NCBI GenBank assembly: GCA_036505015.1
Contig: DASXUC010000088.1
Coordinates: forward strand, 1-64,000
Length of the DNA stretch: 64,000 bases
DNA from: DASXUC01 sp036505015
GTDB taxonomy: Bacteria > Sysuimicrobiota > Sysuimicrobiia > Sysuimicrobiales > Kaftiobacteriaceae
Reading direction: 5' to 3'
Positions 33,233-41,837 of this stretch are shown here, piece by piece (position 1 is the stretch's first letter; each line of letters starts with the position of its first letter). The position numbers were made by a program, and so were the translations under genes. The notes under the pieces were generated by a model that was not told the origin of the DNA, did not search any database, and worked only from the letters and a program-made list of their open reading frames with translations.

Positions 33233-34171
33233 GTGGACACCGGGCGGATGGTGTGGTGGAACGGACGGATTGTTCCGGCCGAAGAGGCGACCGTGTCGCT
33301 CTTCTCGCACGCACTGCATTACGGCAGCAGCGTGTTTGAGGGCATCCGGGCCTACGCGACTCCGAGGGGACCGGCCGTGTTCTGCCTGTCCCACCACGTG
33401 GAGCGCCTGTTCGACTCGTGCCGGATTTTCCGGATGGCGCTGCCCTACACGCCGGACCAGATCGCCGACGCCATCACGTCCACCGTACGTGCGAACGGGC
33501 ACGACAACTGTTACATCCGGCCGCTCGTGTTCCGTGGCACCGGCTCGTTCAGCCTCGATCCCCGGAAGTCGTCGCTGGAGGTCGCCGTGATGACGCTGGA
33601 GTGGGGTCCGTACCTGGGCGCGGAAGCGCTCGAGCGCGGCGTCGACGTCATGGTCAGTTCCTGGCGGCGGATGGCGCCCAACACCTTCGCGCCCATGGCG
33701 AAGATCGGCGGGCAGTACGTGAACTCCCAGTTCGTGGTCATGGAGGCGGTGGACGCGGGATTCGTGGAGGGCATCGCGCTTGACGTGCAGGGCTACGTCA
33801 GCGAGGGCAGCGGCGAGAACATCTTCGTGGTGAAGGACGGGACGGTGTACACGCCGCCGCTGGCCAGCGCCGTGCTCCCCGGAATCACGCGCGCGGTGGT
33901 GATAACCTTGTGCGCCGCCTCGGGCCTCGTCGTCGAGGAACGGCCGCTGCCGCGGGAGTTCCTGTACGTGGCCGATGAGGCGTTCTTCACGGGGACGGCG
34001 GCGGAGATCACGCCGATTCGTTCGGTCGATCGCGTGGCGATCAGCGGCGGACGCGGACCTGTCACCGCCCGGCTGCAGGAGGAATTCTTCGGCATCACGT
34101 CGGGCCGGATCCCCGACCCGTACGGCTGGCTCACACCGGTGCGGACCGCATCCCCTGTGTCCGGGAGCTGA
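33233..34171 (+). CDS. ilvE: Branched-chain amino acid aminotransferase
   Basis: A 312-residue class IV PLP enzyme. Landmarks are HALHYGSSVFEGIRAY, the PLP lysine in PMAKIGGQYVNS, EGSGENIFVV and FFTGTAAEITPI. It makes Leu, Ile and Val from their 2-oxo acids. GTG 33233 is about nine bases after a GGAAAGGG site; ATG 33248 is an alternative. It is the first gene after the leucine T-box. Confidence 0.93.
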   Translation: MDTGRMVWWNGRIVPAEEATVSLFSHALHYGSSVFEGIRAYATPRGPAVFCLSHHVERLFDSCRIFRMALPYTPDQIADAITSTVRANGHDNCYIRPLVFRGTGSFSLDPRKSSLEVAVMTLEWGPYLGAEALERGVDVMVSSWRRMAPNTFAPMAKIGGQYVNSQFVVMEAVDAGFVEGIALDVQGYVSEGSGENIFVVKDGTVYTPPLASAVLPGITRAVVITLCAASGLVVEERPLPREFLYVADEAFFTGTAAEITPIRSVDRVAISGGRGPVTARLQEEFFGITSGRIPDPYGWLTPVRTASPVSGS

Positions 34172-34184
34172 GGAGCGAAGACCG

Positions 34185-36680
34185 ATGGAACGCTACAGCC
34201 CGACGGATATCGAGGCGAAGTGGCAGGCGAGGTGGGACGCCGACCGGCTCTCCTACGCGCCCGACTTCGACCCGCGCCCGAAGTACTACTTCCTGACCAT
34301 GTATCCATACCCGTCCGGCGACCTGCACATCGGGCACTGGTACGCGATGGCGCCGTCGGATACCGGCGCGCGGTTTCGGCGCATGCAGGGCTACAACGTC
34401 ATGTTCCCGATCGGCTTCGACGCCTTCGGCCTGCCCGCGGAGAACGCGGCGATCCAGCACGGCATCCATCCGTACACCTGGACGATGGAGAACATCGCCC
34501 GCATGCGCACGCAGCTGCGCTCGATGGGCGCCATGTGGGACTGGTCGCGCGAGGTGGTGACCTGCAGTCCCGAGTATTACGTCTGGAACCAGTGGTTCTT
34601 CTTGCAGATGTACGAACGGGGGCTGGCCTACCGGGCCCTGGCGTCCGTGGACTGGTGTCCGAAGGACAACACGAGCCTGGCGCGGGAGCAGGTCGTCGGG
34701 GAGGGGCGGGTCTGCGAGCGGTGCGGCACGCCCGTGATCAAGAAGAACCTGGAACAGTGGTTCTTGAAGATCACCGCCTACGCCGAAGAACTGCTGGACT
34801 TCTCGTCGATCGAATGGCCGGAGCGCCTGCGCACCCTGCAGCAGAACTGGATCGGTCGCAGCGAGGGCGTCGAGTTCGCCATGGAGCTCGACGGCCATCC
34901 GGGCCGGGGCTTCCGCGTCTTCACGACGCGGCCCGACACCGTCTACGGCATGACGTTTGCCGTTCTGGCTCCCGAGCACCCGCTGGTCGATGCGATCACG
35001 GCCGCCGACCGGCGGGCCGATGTCGACGCCTACAAGTTCAAGGCGGCCCGCGAATCCGACATCGAGCGGCTGTCGACGGAGAAGGAGCGCGACGGCGTCT
35101 TCACCGGCGCGTATGCGATCAATCCGATGAATGGGGCACGGGTCCCGGTCTACGTGGCCGACTACGTGCTGCTGAGTTACGGCACGGGTGCGATCATGGG
35201 CGTGCCGGCCCACGATACCCGCGACTTCGATTTCGCGAAGAAATACGACCTGCCCATCACCGTCGTCATCGCACCGCCGGGGTGGAACAACCGGGCGCTG
35301 ACGGAGGCGTACCTGGGAGAAGGGACGATGGTCAATTCCGGTCCCTTCGACGGGCTGGCGTCCCCCGACAGCTGGGAGCGCATCGCCGCGGCGATGGAGC
35401 AACGGGGAGTGGGGGAGCGGAAGGTCAACTACCGGCTGCACGACTGGCTGATCAGCCGTCAGCGCTACTGGGGGACACCGATTCCCATCATCTACTGCAC
35501 GACGTGTGGCACGGTGCCCGTTCCGGAGGCCGACCTGCCGGTCGAGTTGCCGATGGATGCGGCGTTCGACCCCACGGGTGAGTCGCCGTTGAAGCGGCAC
35601 GCGGGCTTCCTGCACGTGCGCTGCCCGCGCTGCGGCGGCGAAGATGCGACCCGCGAGACGGATACGATGGATACCTTCATCGACTCGTCATGGTACCAGT
35701 ACCGCTATGTCAGCCCCCAGGATGCCGCGGCGCCCTTCGATGCCACCCGCGGTCACTACTGGCTGCCGGTCGACCAGTACACCGGCGGCGTGGAACATGC
35801 GGTGCTACACCTGCTGTACACCCGATTTTGGACCAAGGTGATGCGCGATCTAGCCCTGGTGGAATTCGGCGAGCCCATGATCCGGTTGTTCAATCAGGGC
35901 GTGATCCTCGGCGAAGACGGCGAGAAGATGAGCAAGTCGCGGGGCAACGTCGTCAACCCTGACGAGTACGTCCAGGCGTTGGGCGCGGACACGGTCCGGT
36001 TGTACCTGATGTTCATCGGACCCTGGGACGGCGGCGGGCCGTGGAACAGCCGGGGCATCGAAGGAGCGTCGCGGTTTCTGCAGCGGGTGTGGAACCTGGT
36101 GACCGAGACGACGACCGGGAACGCGGGAACACGGGAACGCGGGAACGCGAACAACGACACCGGATCCCGCGATCCCGCGACCCCGCGATTCCACGACTTT
36201 GACCACTGGAAGCACAAGACCATCAAGAAGGTGTCCGAAGATATCGCCGGCTTCCATTTCAATACCGCGGTCGCGGCGCTGATGGAGTACGTCAACTATC
36301 TCTACAAGGCCAAGGATGCCTCCGCCGGATCGGTGGCCTGGGATGCGGCGATGGAGGCGCTGGTGCTGATGCTGGCGCCGCTGACGCCGCACCTCGCCGA
36401 GGAGCTGTGGGAGCGGATGGGGCAGAGCTACAGCGTGCACACGCAGCGCTGGCCGGTCTTTGACGAAGCCGCCGCACGGGCGTCCAGCGTCGTGCTCGTG
36501 CTGCAGGTGGACGGAAAGGTGCGGGACCGCTTGCAGGTGTCGTTGGGGATCAGTCCCGAGGAAGCCCGTACCCTGGCGCTGGCCAACGAGAAGGTGAAGC
36601 AGTTCATCGATGGGCGCAAGGTGGCCGACGTCGTGGTGGTGCCCGGAAGACTGGTGAATGTGGTGACGGAAAGGGGTTGA
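34185..36680 (+). CDS. leuS: Leucyl-tRNA synthetase, editing-competent
   Basis: An 831-residue class I synthetase, usual length. HIGH is HIGH at 48-51, KMSKS at 581-585. The CP1 editing domain (about 222-418) is complete, with the Thr-rich FTTRPDTVYG and the GVPAHDTRDF motif carrying the conserved Asp. An in-frame insert at 645-669 (G/N/R/D/P-rich) is encoded by a repeat element. ATG 34185 follows GAGGAGCGAAG. Expression is presumably under the T-box upstream of ilvE. Confidence 0.95.
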   Translation: MERYSPTDIEAKWQARWDADRLSYAPDFDPRPKYYFLTMYPYPSGDLHIGHWYAMAPSDTGARFRRMQGYNVMFPIGFDAFGLPAENAAIQHGIHPYTWTMENIARMRTQLRSMGAMWDWSREVVTCSPEYYVWNQWFFLQMYERGLAYRALASVDWCPKDNTSLAREQVVGEGRVCERCGTPVIKKNLEQWFLKITAYAEELLDFSSIEWPERLRTLQQNWIGRSEGVEFAMELDGHPGRGFRVFTTRPDTVYGMTFAVLAPEHPLVDAITAADRRADVDAYKFKAARESDIERLSTEKERDGVFTGAYAINPMNGARVPVYVADYVLLSYGTGAIMGVPAHDTRDFDFAKKYDLPITVVIAPPGWNNRALTEAYLGEGTMVNSGPFDGLASPDSWERIAAAMEQRGVGERKVNYRLHDWLISRQRYWGTPIPIIYCTTCGTVPVPEADLPVELPMDAAFDPTGESPLKRHAGFLHVRCPRCGGEDATRETDTMDTFIDSSWYQYRYVSPQDAAAPFDATRGHYWLPVDQYTGGVEHAVLHLLYTRFWTKVMRDLALVEFGEPMIRLFNQGVILGEDGEKMSKSRGNVVNPDEYVQALGADTVRLYLMFIGPWDGGGPWNSRGIEGASRFLQRVWNLVTETTTGNAGTRERGNANNDTGSRDPATPRFHDFDHWKHKTIKKVSEDIAGFHFNTAVAALMEYVNYLYKAKDASAGSVAWDAAMEALVLMLAPLTPHLAEELWERMGQSYSVHTQRWPVFDEAAARASSVVLVLQVDGKVRDRLQVSLGISPEEARTLALANEKVKQFIDGRKVADVVVVPGRLVNVVTERG
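36117..36192. repeat. Iterated GGGAACGCG-word inverted repeat inside leuS
   Basis: Words GGGAACGCG, GGGAACACG on the left are mirrored by ATCCCGCG, ACCCCGCG and ATTCC on the right. The 76-bp unit is in frame and encodes residues 645-669 of LeuS. The same word family occurs between genes at 55481-55575 and 57560-57658. Confidence 0.75.
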
Positions 36681-36696
36681 TGCCGTTGGAACTCGG

Positions 36697-38718
36697 GTGC
36701 GCACGATAAGCGAGCATTTCGACGTCGCCTCCGTCGAGGCAGCGTGGCGGCAGGTGTGGGAGCGTGAGGGCACCTACGTCACTCCGGCCGCCGCAGAGGG
36801 CCGCACGAAGATGTACGTCCTCGATTTCTTCCCGTACCCATCCGGGGACGGTCTGTCGGTTGGTCACGCCAAGAATTACGTTCCCACCGATGTGCTGGCG
36901 CGGTACTACCGCATGCGCGGATTCAACGTGCTGCACCCCATGGGGTGGGACGCGTTCGGCCTGCCGGCCGAGAATGAAGCCCTGCTGCGCGGCCGGCATC
37001 CGCGCGAGACCATCCGGGAGTACTCCGCCAACTACAAGCGACAGCTGCAGCTGCTGGGCTGTTCGTACGACTGGTCGCGCGAGTTCTCCACCAGCGAGCC
37101 GGCATTCTACCGGTGGACCCAGTGGATGTTCCTGCTGCTGCTGCGCCGCGGGTTGGCGTACCGTGCCGTCGGCTGGCAGTGGTGGTGCCCGCGCTGCCGC
37201 ACCATCCTGGCGAACGAGCAGGTCGTCGACGGGTGCTGCTGGCGCCACGCCGATACGCCGGTGGAGCAAAAGGCCCTGGAGCAGTGGTACGTGCGCACGA
37301 CGGCCTACGCCGACCGGCTGCTGGCGGATCTGGACGGGCTCGACTGGCCGGAGTCGATCAAGACGATGCAGCGCAACTGGATCGGCCGCACCGAGACCCG
37401 CGGCTCGGATGGTCCGATCGTGCAATATCGCATGCACGATTGGTTGATCAGCCGGCAGCGCTTCTGGGGGGCCCCGATCCCGGTCGTGTACTGTGACCGT
37501 GAGGGAATCGTGCCCGTCCCCGACGACAAGCTGCCGGTGCTGCTGCCCGAGGTGGACCAGTACGAGACGTCGGGGACCGGCCGCTCCCCGCTCGACGCGA
37601 TGCCGGACTTCGTGCACACCTCCTGTCCGCGCTGCCACGGCCCGGCCCGCCGTGAGACCGACACCCTGGACGGATTCGCGGACTCGAACTGGTACTTTCT
37701 GCGGTTCGCCAGCCCGCAGCATGCCGCCGGCCCGTGGGATCCGGACGCCGCCGGCTACTGGCTGCCCGTGGACTGGTACGTGGGGGGCGCGGAGCACGCG
37801 GTGATGCATCTACTCTATGCGCGGTTCTTCACGAAGGTCCTGGCCGATGCGGGCCTGGTGGCGTTTGACGAGCCATTCGTCCGCCTGCGCACCCAGGGCA
37901 GCATGCTGTCGCCCGATGACGGGACCCGGATGAGCAAGTCGCGCGGCAACGTGGTCACGCCTGACGAGGTCGTGGAACGCTACGGCGCGGATGCCCTGCG
38001 CGCCGCGGTGCTGTTCATCGGACCGTTTGACCGGGACGTGACCTGGGATCCTTCGATCATGACCGGGGTGTCACGATTCGTCCGCCGGCTGGCCGGGCTC
38101 TTTGCCCGCGCGGCGGCGAATCCGCTGCCCTCGGCCGCGGAGCCCGACCCCGCGCCGATCCGGGCCCGGCTGGATCACCTGGTCGAGTCCGCCGGGGAAG
38201 CGATTCAGCGGTTCCGCTTCAATACGCTGGTCGCGGAGCTGATGGCCTTCACCGGCGACGCGCTGCGCTGGGAGCGGCGGTGGGCCGGCACCCCCCTATG
38301 GCACGAGCTGGTCGACGTGCTGGTGCGGGTGGTGGCTCCGCTGGTGCCCTTTACGGCTGAGGAGGCATGGCACCGGCTGGGTCGTACGGGGAGCGTGCAC
38401 CGCGCCTCCTGGCCGGAGCATGCGGCGCCTCCTGCCGTGCCGCCCGCGCCGCGGATGATTGTGGTGACCATCGACGGCCGTGTGCGGGATCGCTTTGACG
38501 CCGCCGCCGGCACGGCCCCCGACGCGCTGATCCAGCAGGCGCGCGCGCGGGCGAAGGTGAGCGCGGCGCTGACCGGGGTCCCGGTCGCCGACGTCGTTGT
38601 CGTGCCCGACCGGCTGGTGAACTTTGTAACGCGGGAACGGCGAACAGGGAACAGCGAACAAGGACGAGACACTATGCGCCGTAAGGCTACGCGCACAAAG
38701 AAACAGGGAACGGGCTAG
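36697..38718 (+). CDS. Second leucyl-tRNA synthetase-like protein lacking the CP1 editing domain
   Basis: A 673-residue paralogue. Between the conserved NWIGR (Asn227) and HDWLISRQ (His247) there are only 20 residues, against 198 in the neighbouring LeuS, so ~178 residues of the editing domain are missing. The HIGH motif reads SVGH (54-57), losing its first His; KMSKS is RMSKS (411-415). A zinc-type WWCPRC element and the anticodon-binding and C-terminal domains are kept. The tail after NFVTRERR is encoded by a repeat. GTG 36697 starts it 16 bp after leuS. It may charge leucine without proofreading or have a new role. Confidence 0.85.
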   Translation: MRTISEHFDVASVEAAWRQVWEREGTYVTPAAAEGRTKMYVLDFFPYPSGDGLSVGHAKNYVPTDVLARYYRMRGFNVLHPMGWDAFGLPAENEALLRGRHPRETIREYSANYKRQLQLLGCSYDWSREFSTSEPAFYRWTQWMFLLLLRRGLAYRAVGWQWWCPRCRTILANEQVVDGCCWRHADTPVEQKALEQWYVRTTAYADRLLADLDGLDWPESIKTMQRNWIGRTETRGSDGPIVQYRMHDWLISRQRFWGAPIPVVYCDREGIVPVPDDKLPVLLPEVDQYETSGTGRSPLDAMPDFVHTSCPRCHGPARRETDTLDGFADSNWYFLRFASPQHAAGPWDPDAAGYWLPVDWYVGGAEHAVMHLLYARFFTKVLADAGLVAFDEPFVRLRTQGSMLSPDDGTRMSKSRGNVVTPDEVVERYGADALRAAVLFIGPFDRDVTWDPSIMTGVSRFVRRLAGLFARAAANPLPSAAEPDPAPIRARLDHLVESAGEAIQRFRFNTLVAELMAFTGDALRWERRWAGTPLWHELVDVLVRVVAPLVPFTAEEAWHRLGRTGSVHRASWPEHAAPPAVPPAPRMIVVTIDGRVRDRFDAAAGTAPDALIQQARARAKVSAALTGVPVADVVVVPDRLVNFVTRERRTGNSEQGRDTMRRKATRTKKQGTG

Positions 38719-38752
38719 TCCCCGTTCCCTGTTTCCCGTTCGCTGTTCGCGA
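38636..38752. repeat. Iterated GGGAACAGCGAAC-word inverted repeat
   Basis: Left words (GCGAACAGGGAACAGCGAAC) are mirrored on the right by GTTCCCTGTTTCCCGTTCGC and TGTTCGCG. It supplies the last residues of the leuS-like protein and the convergent terminator. Confidence 0.6.
38700..38735. terminator. Bidirectional terminator with the leuS-like stop codon in its loop
   Basis: GAAACAGGGAACGGG (38700-38714) pairs perfectly over 15 bp with CCCGTTCCCTGTTTC (38721-38735). The six-base loop holds the TAG stop of the upstream gene (38716-38718). It separates two convergent genes. Confidence 0.7.
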
Positions 38753-38754
38753 TC

Positions 38755-39996
38755 TTACCGGACCGTCACCGTGAACTGTACCTGGCGCTGTCCGCTCTGA
38801 GGATGTGTTGCCGTGACCGTGATCAGATACTGCGAGTTATGGGCGATGACGTTGATCGGGACGTTGGTGTCGAAGCGGCCGCCGCCTGAGGCCTGGATGG
38901 TCTTGCGGCCGACCTGAGTGCCGAGGAACCAGGTGATGACGATCTCGACCTGGGCTCCACCAACGGTTTCTCCGGTGACGCGGATCGGATTGCCGACCGT
39001 CGTCCCGGGCTTGGGCTGTGACACGCTGAGCTTCATTTCGCCCGTGGTCGTGCCCCCGGAGACGATGTTGATTTCCCAGGCCTCGCGGGTCGTGGGGTTC
39101 AGGCGCAGTTCTACCAGCTGACCCACACGCAGCGCGTCGGCGCCGTTGGCGGCGGTCTTCCCGTTGATCTCCACGACCACGGCCGGGTTCCACTTGATCG
39201 AGCGGCCGTCGGTGAGAACCAGCGTTGCGCCGGACTTGGCCACCGCTTCGATCTTGCCGGTAGTCGTCAGGTAGGTGGCACGGATGCGCGTGGCGACGTT
39301 GTTGGTGAACGTCACCTCCGCGTCATCGCCGGGCCGCAGCGCGGCCACGCCGACCGACCCACCCGCGCCGCTGCCGGACTCCACGCGCGTGATCGCGGTA
39401 TCCACCGTGACCCGCACCCTATAAGCGATGTTCCCGGACTCGACGGTGACCGTGGGGAAGTCCTGCGCGGTCTGTGCCAGGACCACCGCCGTGATCACGC
39501 CTTTCACGGTCTGCGTAGTGGGTCCAGGCGGCGGAGGCGGTGGCGGCGGGCCACCCCCAGCCGTGGTAATGTTCACGGTGCGCGTCGCCGCACTGTAGTC
39601 CACGGCCGCCCCCAACGATTCGCTGATGAATCGCAGCGGGACGAGCGTCCGCCCGCTCACGATCTGCGCGGGCACGTCCAGTGTGATCGGATTGCCGTTG
39701 ACCTTGGCGATGCGGCTGCCGATCTGCAGCTCCACGACGGTGGTGCCGCGGACGGCGCGCACGTTGCGCGTGGCGGCGATCCACTCCACGAATGCGCCCA
39801 TCTTCTCGAAGATCCCCCGCAGCGGCACCAGCACCCGGCTCCCGACGACGACTGGCGGCTGATCGAACTGGACCTGCTCGCCGTCGACGAATACTCGGAC
39901 CGGAGACTGGGCCACCACGGACGTCCCCAGCGCCGTCGCCATCAACACGGCGGCCAGCGCCAGGGCGCAGAATGCTTTGATCCGCATGTTCAACAC
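38755..39996 (-). CDS. Secreted protein with two copper-amine-oxidase-type stalk repeats and a C-terminal Ig-like domain
   Basis: A 413-residue exported protein. After a signal peptide (ending TSVVAQ) come two repeats typical of copper amine oxidase N-terminal domains: VFVDGEQVQFDQPPVVVGSR with VPLRGIFEKMG, and the matching VNGNPITLDVPAQ with VPLRFISESLG. A Pro-rich hinge, a middle beta domain and an Ig-like C-terminal domain follow. Such stalk domains bind the cell surface in Firmicutes-like and related bacteria. GTG 39996 (AGGAG six bases upstream) or ATG 39987 is the start. Confidence 0.75.
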   Translation of the reverse strand: MLNMRIKAFCALALAAVLMATALGTSVVAQSPVRVFVDGEQVQFDQPPVVVGSRVLVPLRGIFEKMGAFVEWIAATRNVRAVRGTTVVELQIGSRIAKVNGNPITLDVPAQIVSGRTLVPLRFISESLGAAVDYSAATRTVNITTAGGGPPPPPPPPGPTTQTVKGVITAVVLAQTAQDFPTVTVESGNIAYRVRVTVDTAITRVESGSGAGGSVGVAALRPGDDAEVTFTNNVATRIRATYLTTTGKIEAVAKSGATLVLTDGRSIKWNPAVVVEINGKTAANGADALRVGQLVELRLNPTTREAWEINIVSGGTTTGEMKLSVSQPKPGTTVGNPIRVTGETVGGAQVEIVITWFLGTQVGRKTIQASGGGRFDTNVPINVIAHNSQYLITVTATHPQSGQRQVQFTVTVR

Positions 39997-40080
39997 CCCC
40001 TCTCCTGAGCCTACACTACTCTGTACGAAGATGAGACCATCCCGGGTTCTGCTCGGGATTTTGCCTGCCGTCCATACGCG

Positions 40081-40109
40081 CGGCCCGGTGCGAGATGCAC
40101 ACCGGGCCG
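40081..40109 (-). terminator. Hairpin terminator after the small secreted protein gene
   Basis: CGGCCCGGTG (40081-40090) and CACCGGGCCG (40100-40109) form a perfect 10-bp stem with a nine-base loop. It lies downstream of the minus-strand gene ending at 40154. A T run is not obvious on either strand. Confidence 0.45.
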
Positions 40110-40153
40110 CCGTCCTCTAACACAGGTTCAGCTGAACGATGACCGTATGACGC

Positions 40154-40396
40154 TTAGCGCCCGGCTGCGCTCAGCTGCTGCTGCACGATCCGAGCTGCCT
40201 CAGCGTAGGTGATCCACTGGCCGGTCTGTTGGAAGACCAGCCAGCGCAGGTACCCAGGCAGCGACATGAAGTTCGCTTCGGGTGAGAACGGCTTCAGGCT
40301 CGACACGTCCGGATACTGCTGCGCGAGCGCCGGCGCCACCGTCACCGCGAAGACCAGCGTGGCCAGGAGCACCACGATTAATCCCCGGTATCGCAT
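40154..40396 (-). CDS. Small secreted protein of unknown function
   Basis: An 80-residue product with a clear signal peptide (MRYRGLIVVLLATLVFAVTV, cleavage after ALAQ) and a 55-residue mature part: QYPDVSSLKPFSPEANFMS... with a WLVFQQTGQWITYAEAARI segment. ATG 40396 is preceded by GAAGGAGGGAAAG. The longer frame upstream is not supported. No family is recognised. Confidence 0.65.
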   Translation of the reverse strand: MRYRGLIVVLLATLVFAVTVAPALAQQYPDVSSLKPFSPEANFMSLPGYLRWLVFQQTGQWITYAEAARIVQQQLSAAGR

Positions 40397-40581
40397 TTTT
40401 TTCTTTCCCTCCTTCTGCGGATTCGAGCTGCATGCGACTTCCACATGAACACTCTCCCGTCTATTTCCCAGGCGCGGACTCGTCCAAACTTCCTGACGGA
40501 GTCTTCCCCCGCAGACCGGCGACCTTGCGGGACGCGGGTGGGACCAGTATCCTGTGGGTAAACCGATGGGCGGGAGTTGCC

Positions 40582-40983
40582 GTGGAATCAACCTCGTCGA
40601 TGTCGCAAACCGCACACCCTGAACGCATCGAACTCACCATTCCCGGGCGTCCCGAGTATGTCGCCGTGGTCCGTCTGGCGGCCGCCGCGATCGCCGGGCG
40701 AATGAGTTTCACCTTCGACGAAATCGAAGATCTCAAAGTGGCCGTCGGCGAGGTGTGTTCCTCCGCCATCCTCACGGGCACGCCCCGGCTGCTGATCGCA
40801 TTTGACGTGCGTCCCCAGCAGCTCGACATCGCCGTCACGCACTCGCCGGGGCAGGCGCCCCGCGCCAAGCGGGAGCAGGATCTGGACAAACTCCTCGTGC
40901 AGGTGCTGATGGACGACGTCGTGATCACCAACGACGGCGCCGAGCACGTCACGCGAATGTCCAAGCGGCTGGCGAAATCGTGA
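40582..40983 (+). CDS. RsbW/SpoIIAB-like anti-sigma protein with degenerate ATP site
   Basis: A 133-residue protein shaped like anti-sigma kinases (IELTIPGRPEYVAVVRLAAAAIAGRM...FDEIEDLKVAVGEVCSSAI). The N-box Asn that binds magnesium-ATP in EACTNA-type motifs is Ser here (EVCSSA), and the glycine-rich DxGxG box is replaced by VTHSPGQA. It may bind its sigma factor without kinase activity. GTG 40582 follows GGGAG. The sigma factor gene starts 16 bp downstream, so they form a pair. Confidence 0.7.
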   Translation: MESTSSMSQTAHPERIELTIPGRPEYVAVVRLAAAAIAGRMSFTFDEIEDLKVAVGEVCSSAILTGTPRLLIAFDVRPQQLDIAVTHSPGQAPRAKREQDLDKLLVQVLMDDVVITNDGAEHVTRMSKRLAKS

Positions 40984-40999
40984 CACTGGAACGGCCGTA

Positions 41000-41764
41000 A
41001 TGGCGCGCTCCACCCGCAAACGACAGGATCGCGAGACGCTCCGCGCCCTGTTCGCGGAGTTCGCCCGTTCGAAGGATCCGGCGATCCGCGGGCAGCTCGT
41101 CCTCGCGCATGGCAGCCTGGCCGCCTATCTGGCTCGCAAGTTCGCGAACCGCGGGGAACCCCTGGAGGACATCACCCAGGTCGCCCAGATCGGCCTGCTC
41201 AAAGCGGTCGACCGGTTTGATCCCGACCGGGGCATCGAATTCACCACCTATGCGACCGTGACCATCGTCGGCGAAGTGAAGCGGCATTTCCGGGACAAGT
41301 TTTGGGCCGTCCGCGTCCCGCGCCGGCTGCGCGAACTAAACAACAACCTGATGAAAGCGGTCGAGGGGCTCGCCCAGCAACTGGGCCGGTCGCCGACGAT
41401 CCCTGAGATCGCCAGCGCCACCGGGGTGCCGTTCGAGGAGGTCGTGGAAGCCTTTGAGCTCGGGCGGGCCTACAGTCCGGCTTCGCTCGATGCGGAACTC
41501 AGCGAAGGGGGCGACGAGCACGCCTCATCGCTGATGGATTACCTGGGGAGCGAGGATCCGGAGATCGAACGGCTGGAAGACCGGCACACGTTGGCAGGCG
41601 CGCTACAGATGCTGCCGGAGCGACAGCGCGAGATCCTGCAAATGCGCTACTACGACGGCCTCTCCCAGTCCGAGATCGCCCGGCAGCTGGGTATCTCCCA
41701 GATGCACGTCTCCCGTATTCAGCGCGAAGCCCTGCGCAGGCTGCGCACGCTCATCGAAGCCTGA
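41000..41764 (+). CDS. Sigma-70 family factor of the SigB/SigF group
   Basis: A 254-residue sigma factor with region 2 (LEDITQVAQIGLLKAVDRFDP, GIEFTTYATVTIVGEVKRHFRDK), region 3 and region 4 (LPERQREILQMRYYDGLSQSEIARQLGISQMHVSR). The spacing matches the general-stress/sporulation group controlled by partner switching. Its gene sits between an RsbW-like gene and, convergently, the phosphatase and STAS genes. Confidence 0.9.
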   Translation: MARSTRKRQDRETLRALFAEFARSKDPAIRGQLVLAHGSLAAYLARKFANRGEPLEDITQVAQIGLLKAVDRFDPDRGIEFTTYATVTIVGEVKRHFRDKFWAVRVPRRLRELNNNLMKAVEGLAQQLGRSPTIPEIASATGVPFEEVVEAFELGRAYSPASLDAELSEGGDEHASSLMDYLGSEDPEIERLEDRHTLAGALQMLPERQREILQMRYYDGLSQSEIARQLGISQMHVSRIQREALRRLRTLIEA

Positions 41765-41767
41765 ACC

Positions 41768-41837
41768 CCCGTTGGTCGTTGGTGGTTGGTCGTTGGTGGT
41801 GGGTCGACCAACGATCAACGGTCAACGATCAACGGTA
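41768..41837. repeat. Inverted repeat of iterated GTTGGTCG words
   Basis: GTTGGTCGTTGGTGGTTGG on the left is mirrored by CGACCAACGATCAACGG on the right, between convergent genes. It may end transcription from both sides. Its right end codes for the C-terminal residues of the phosphatase. Confidence 0.6.

Noticed and set aside
34131..35615. 494-residue open frame on the minus strand
   Set aside because: Antisense to leuS; composition is Arg/Val/His-rich and has no recognisable domain.
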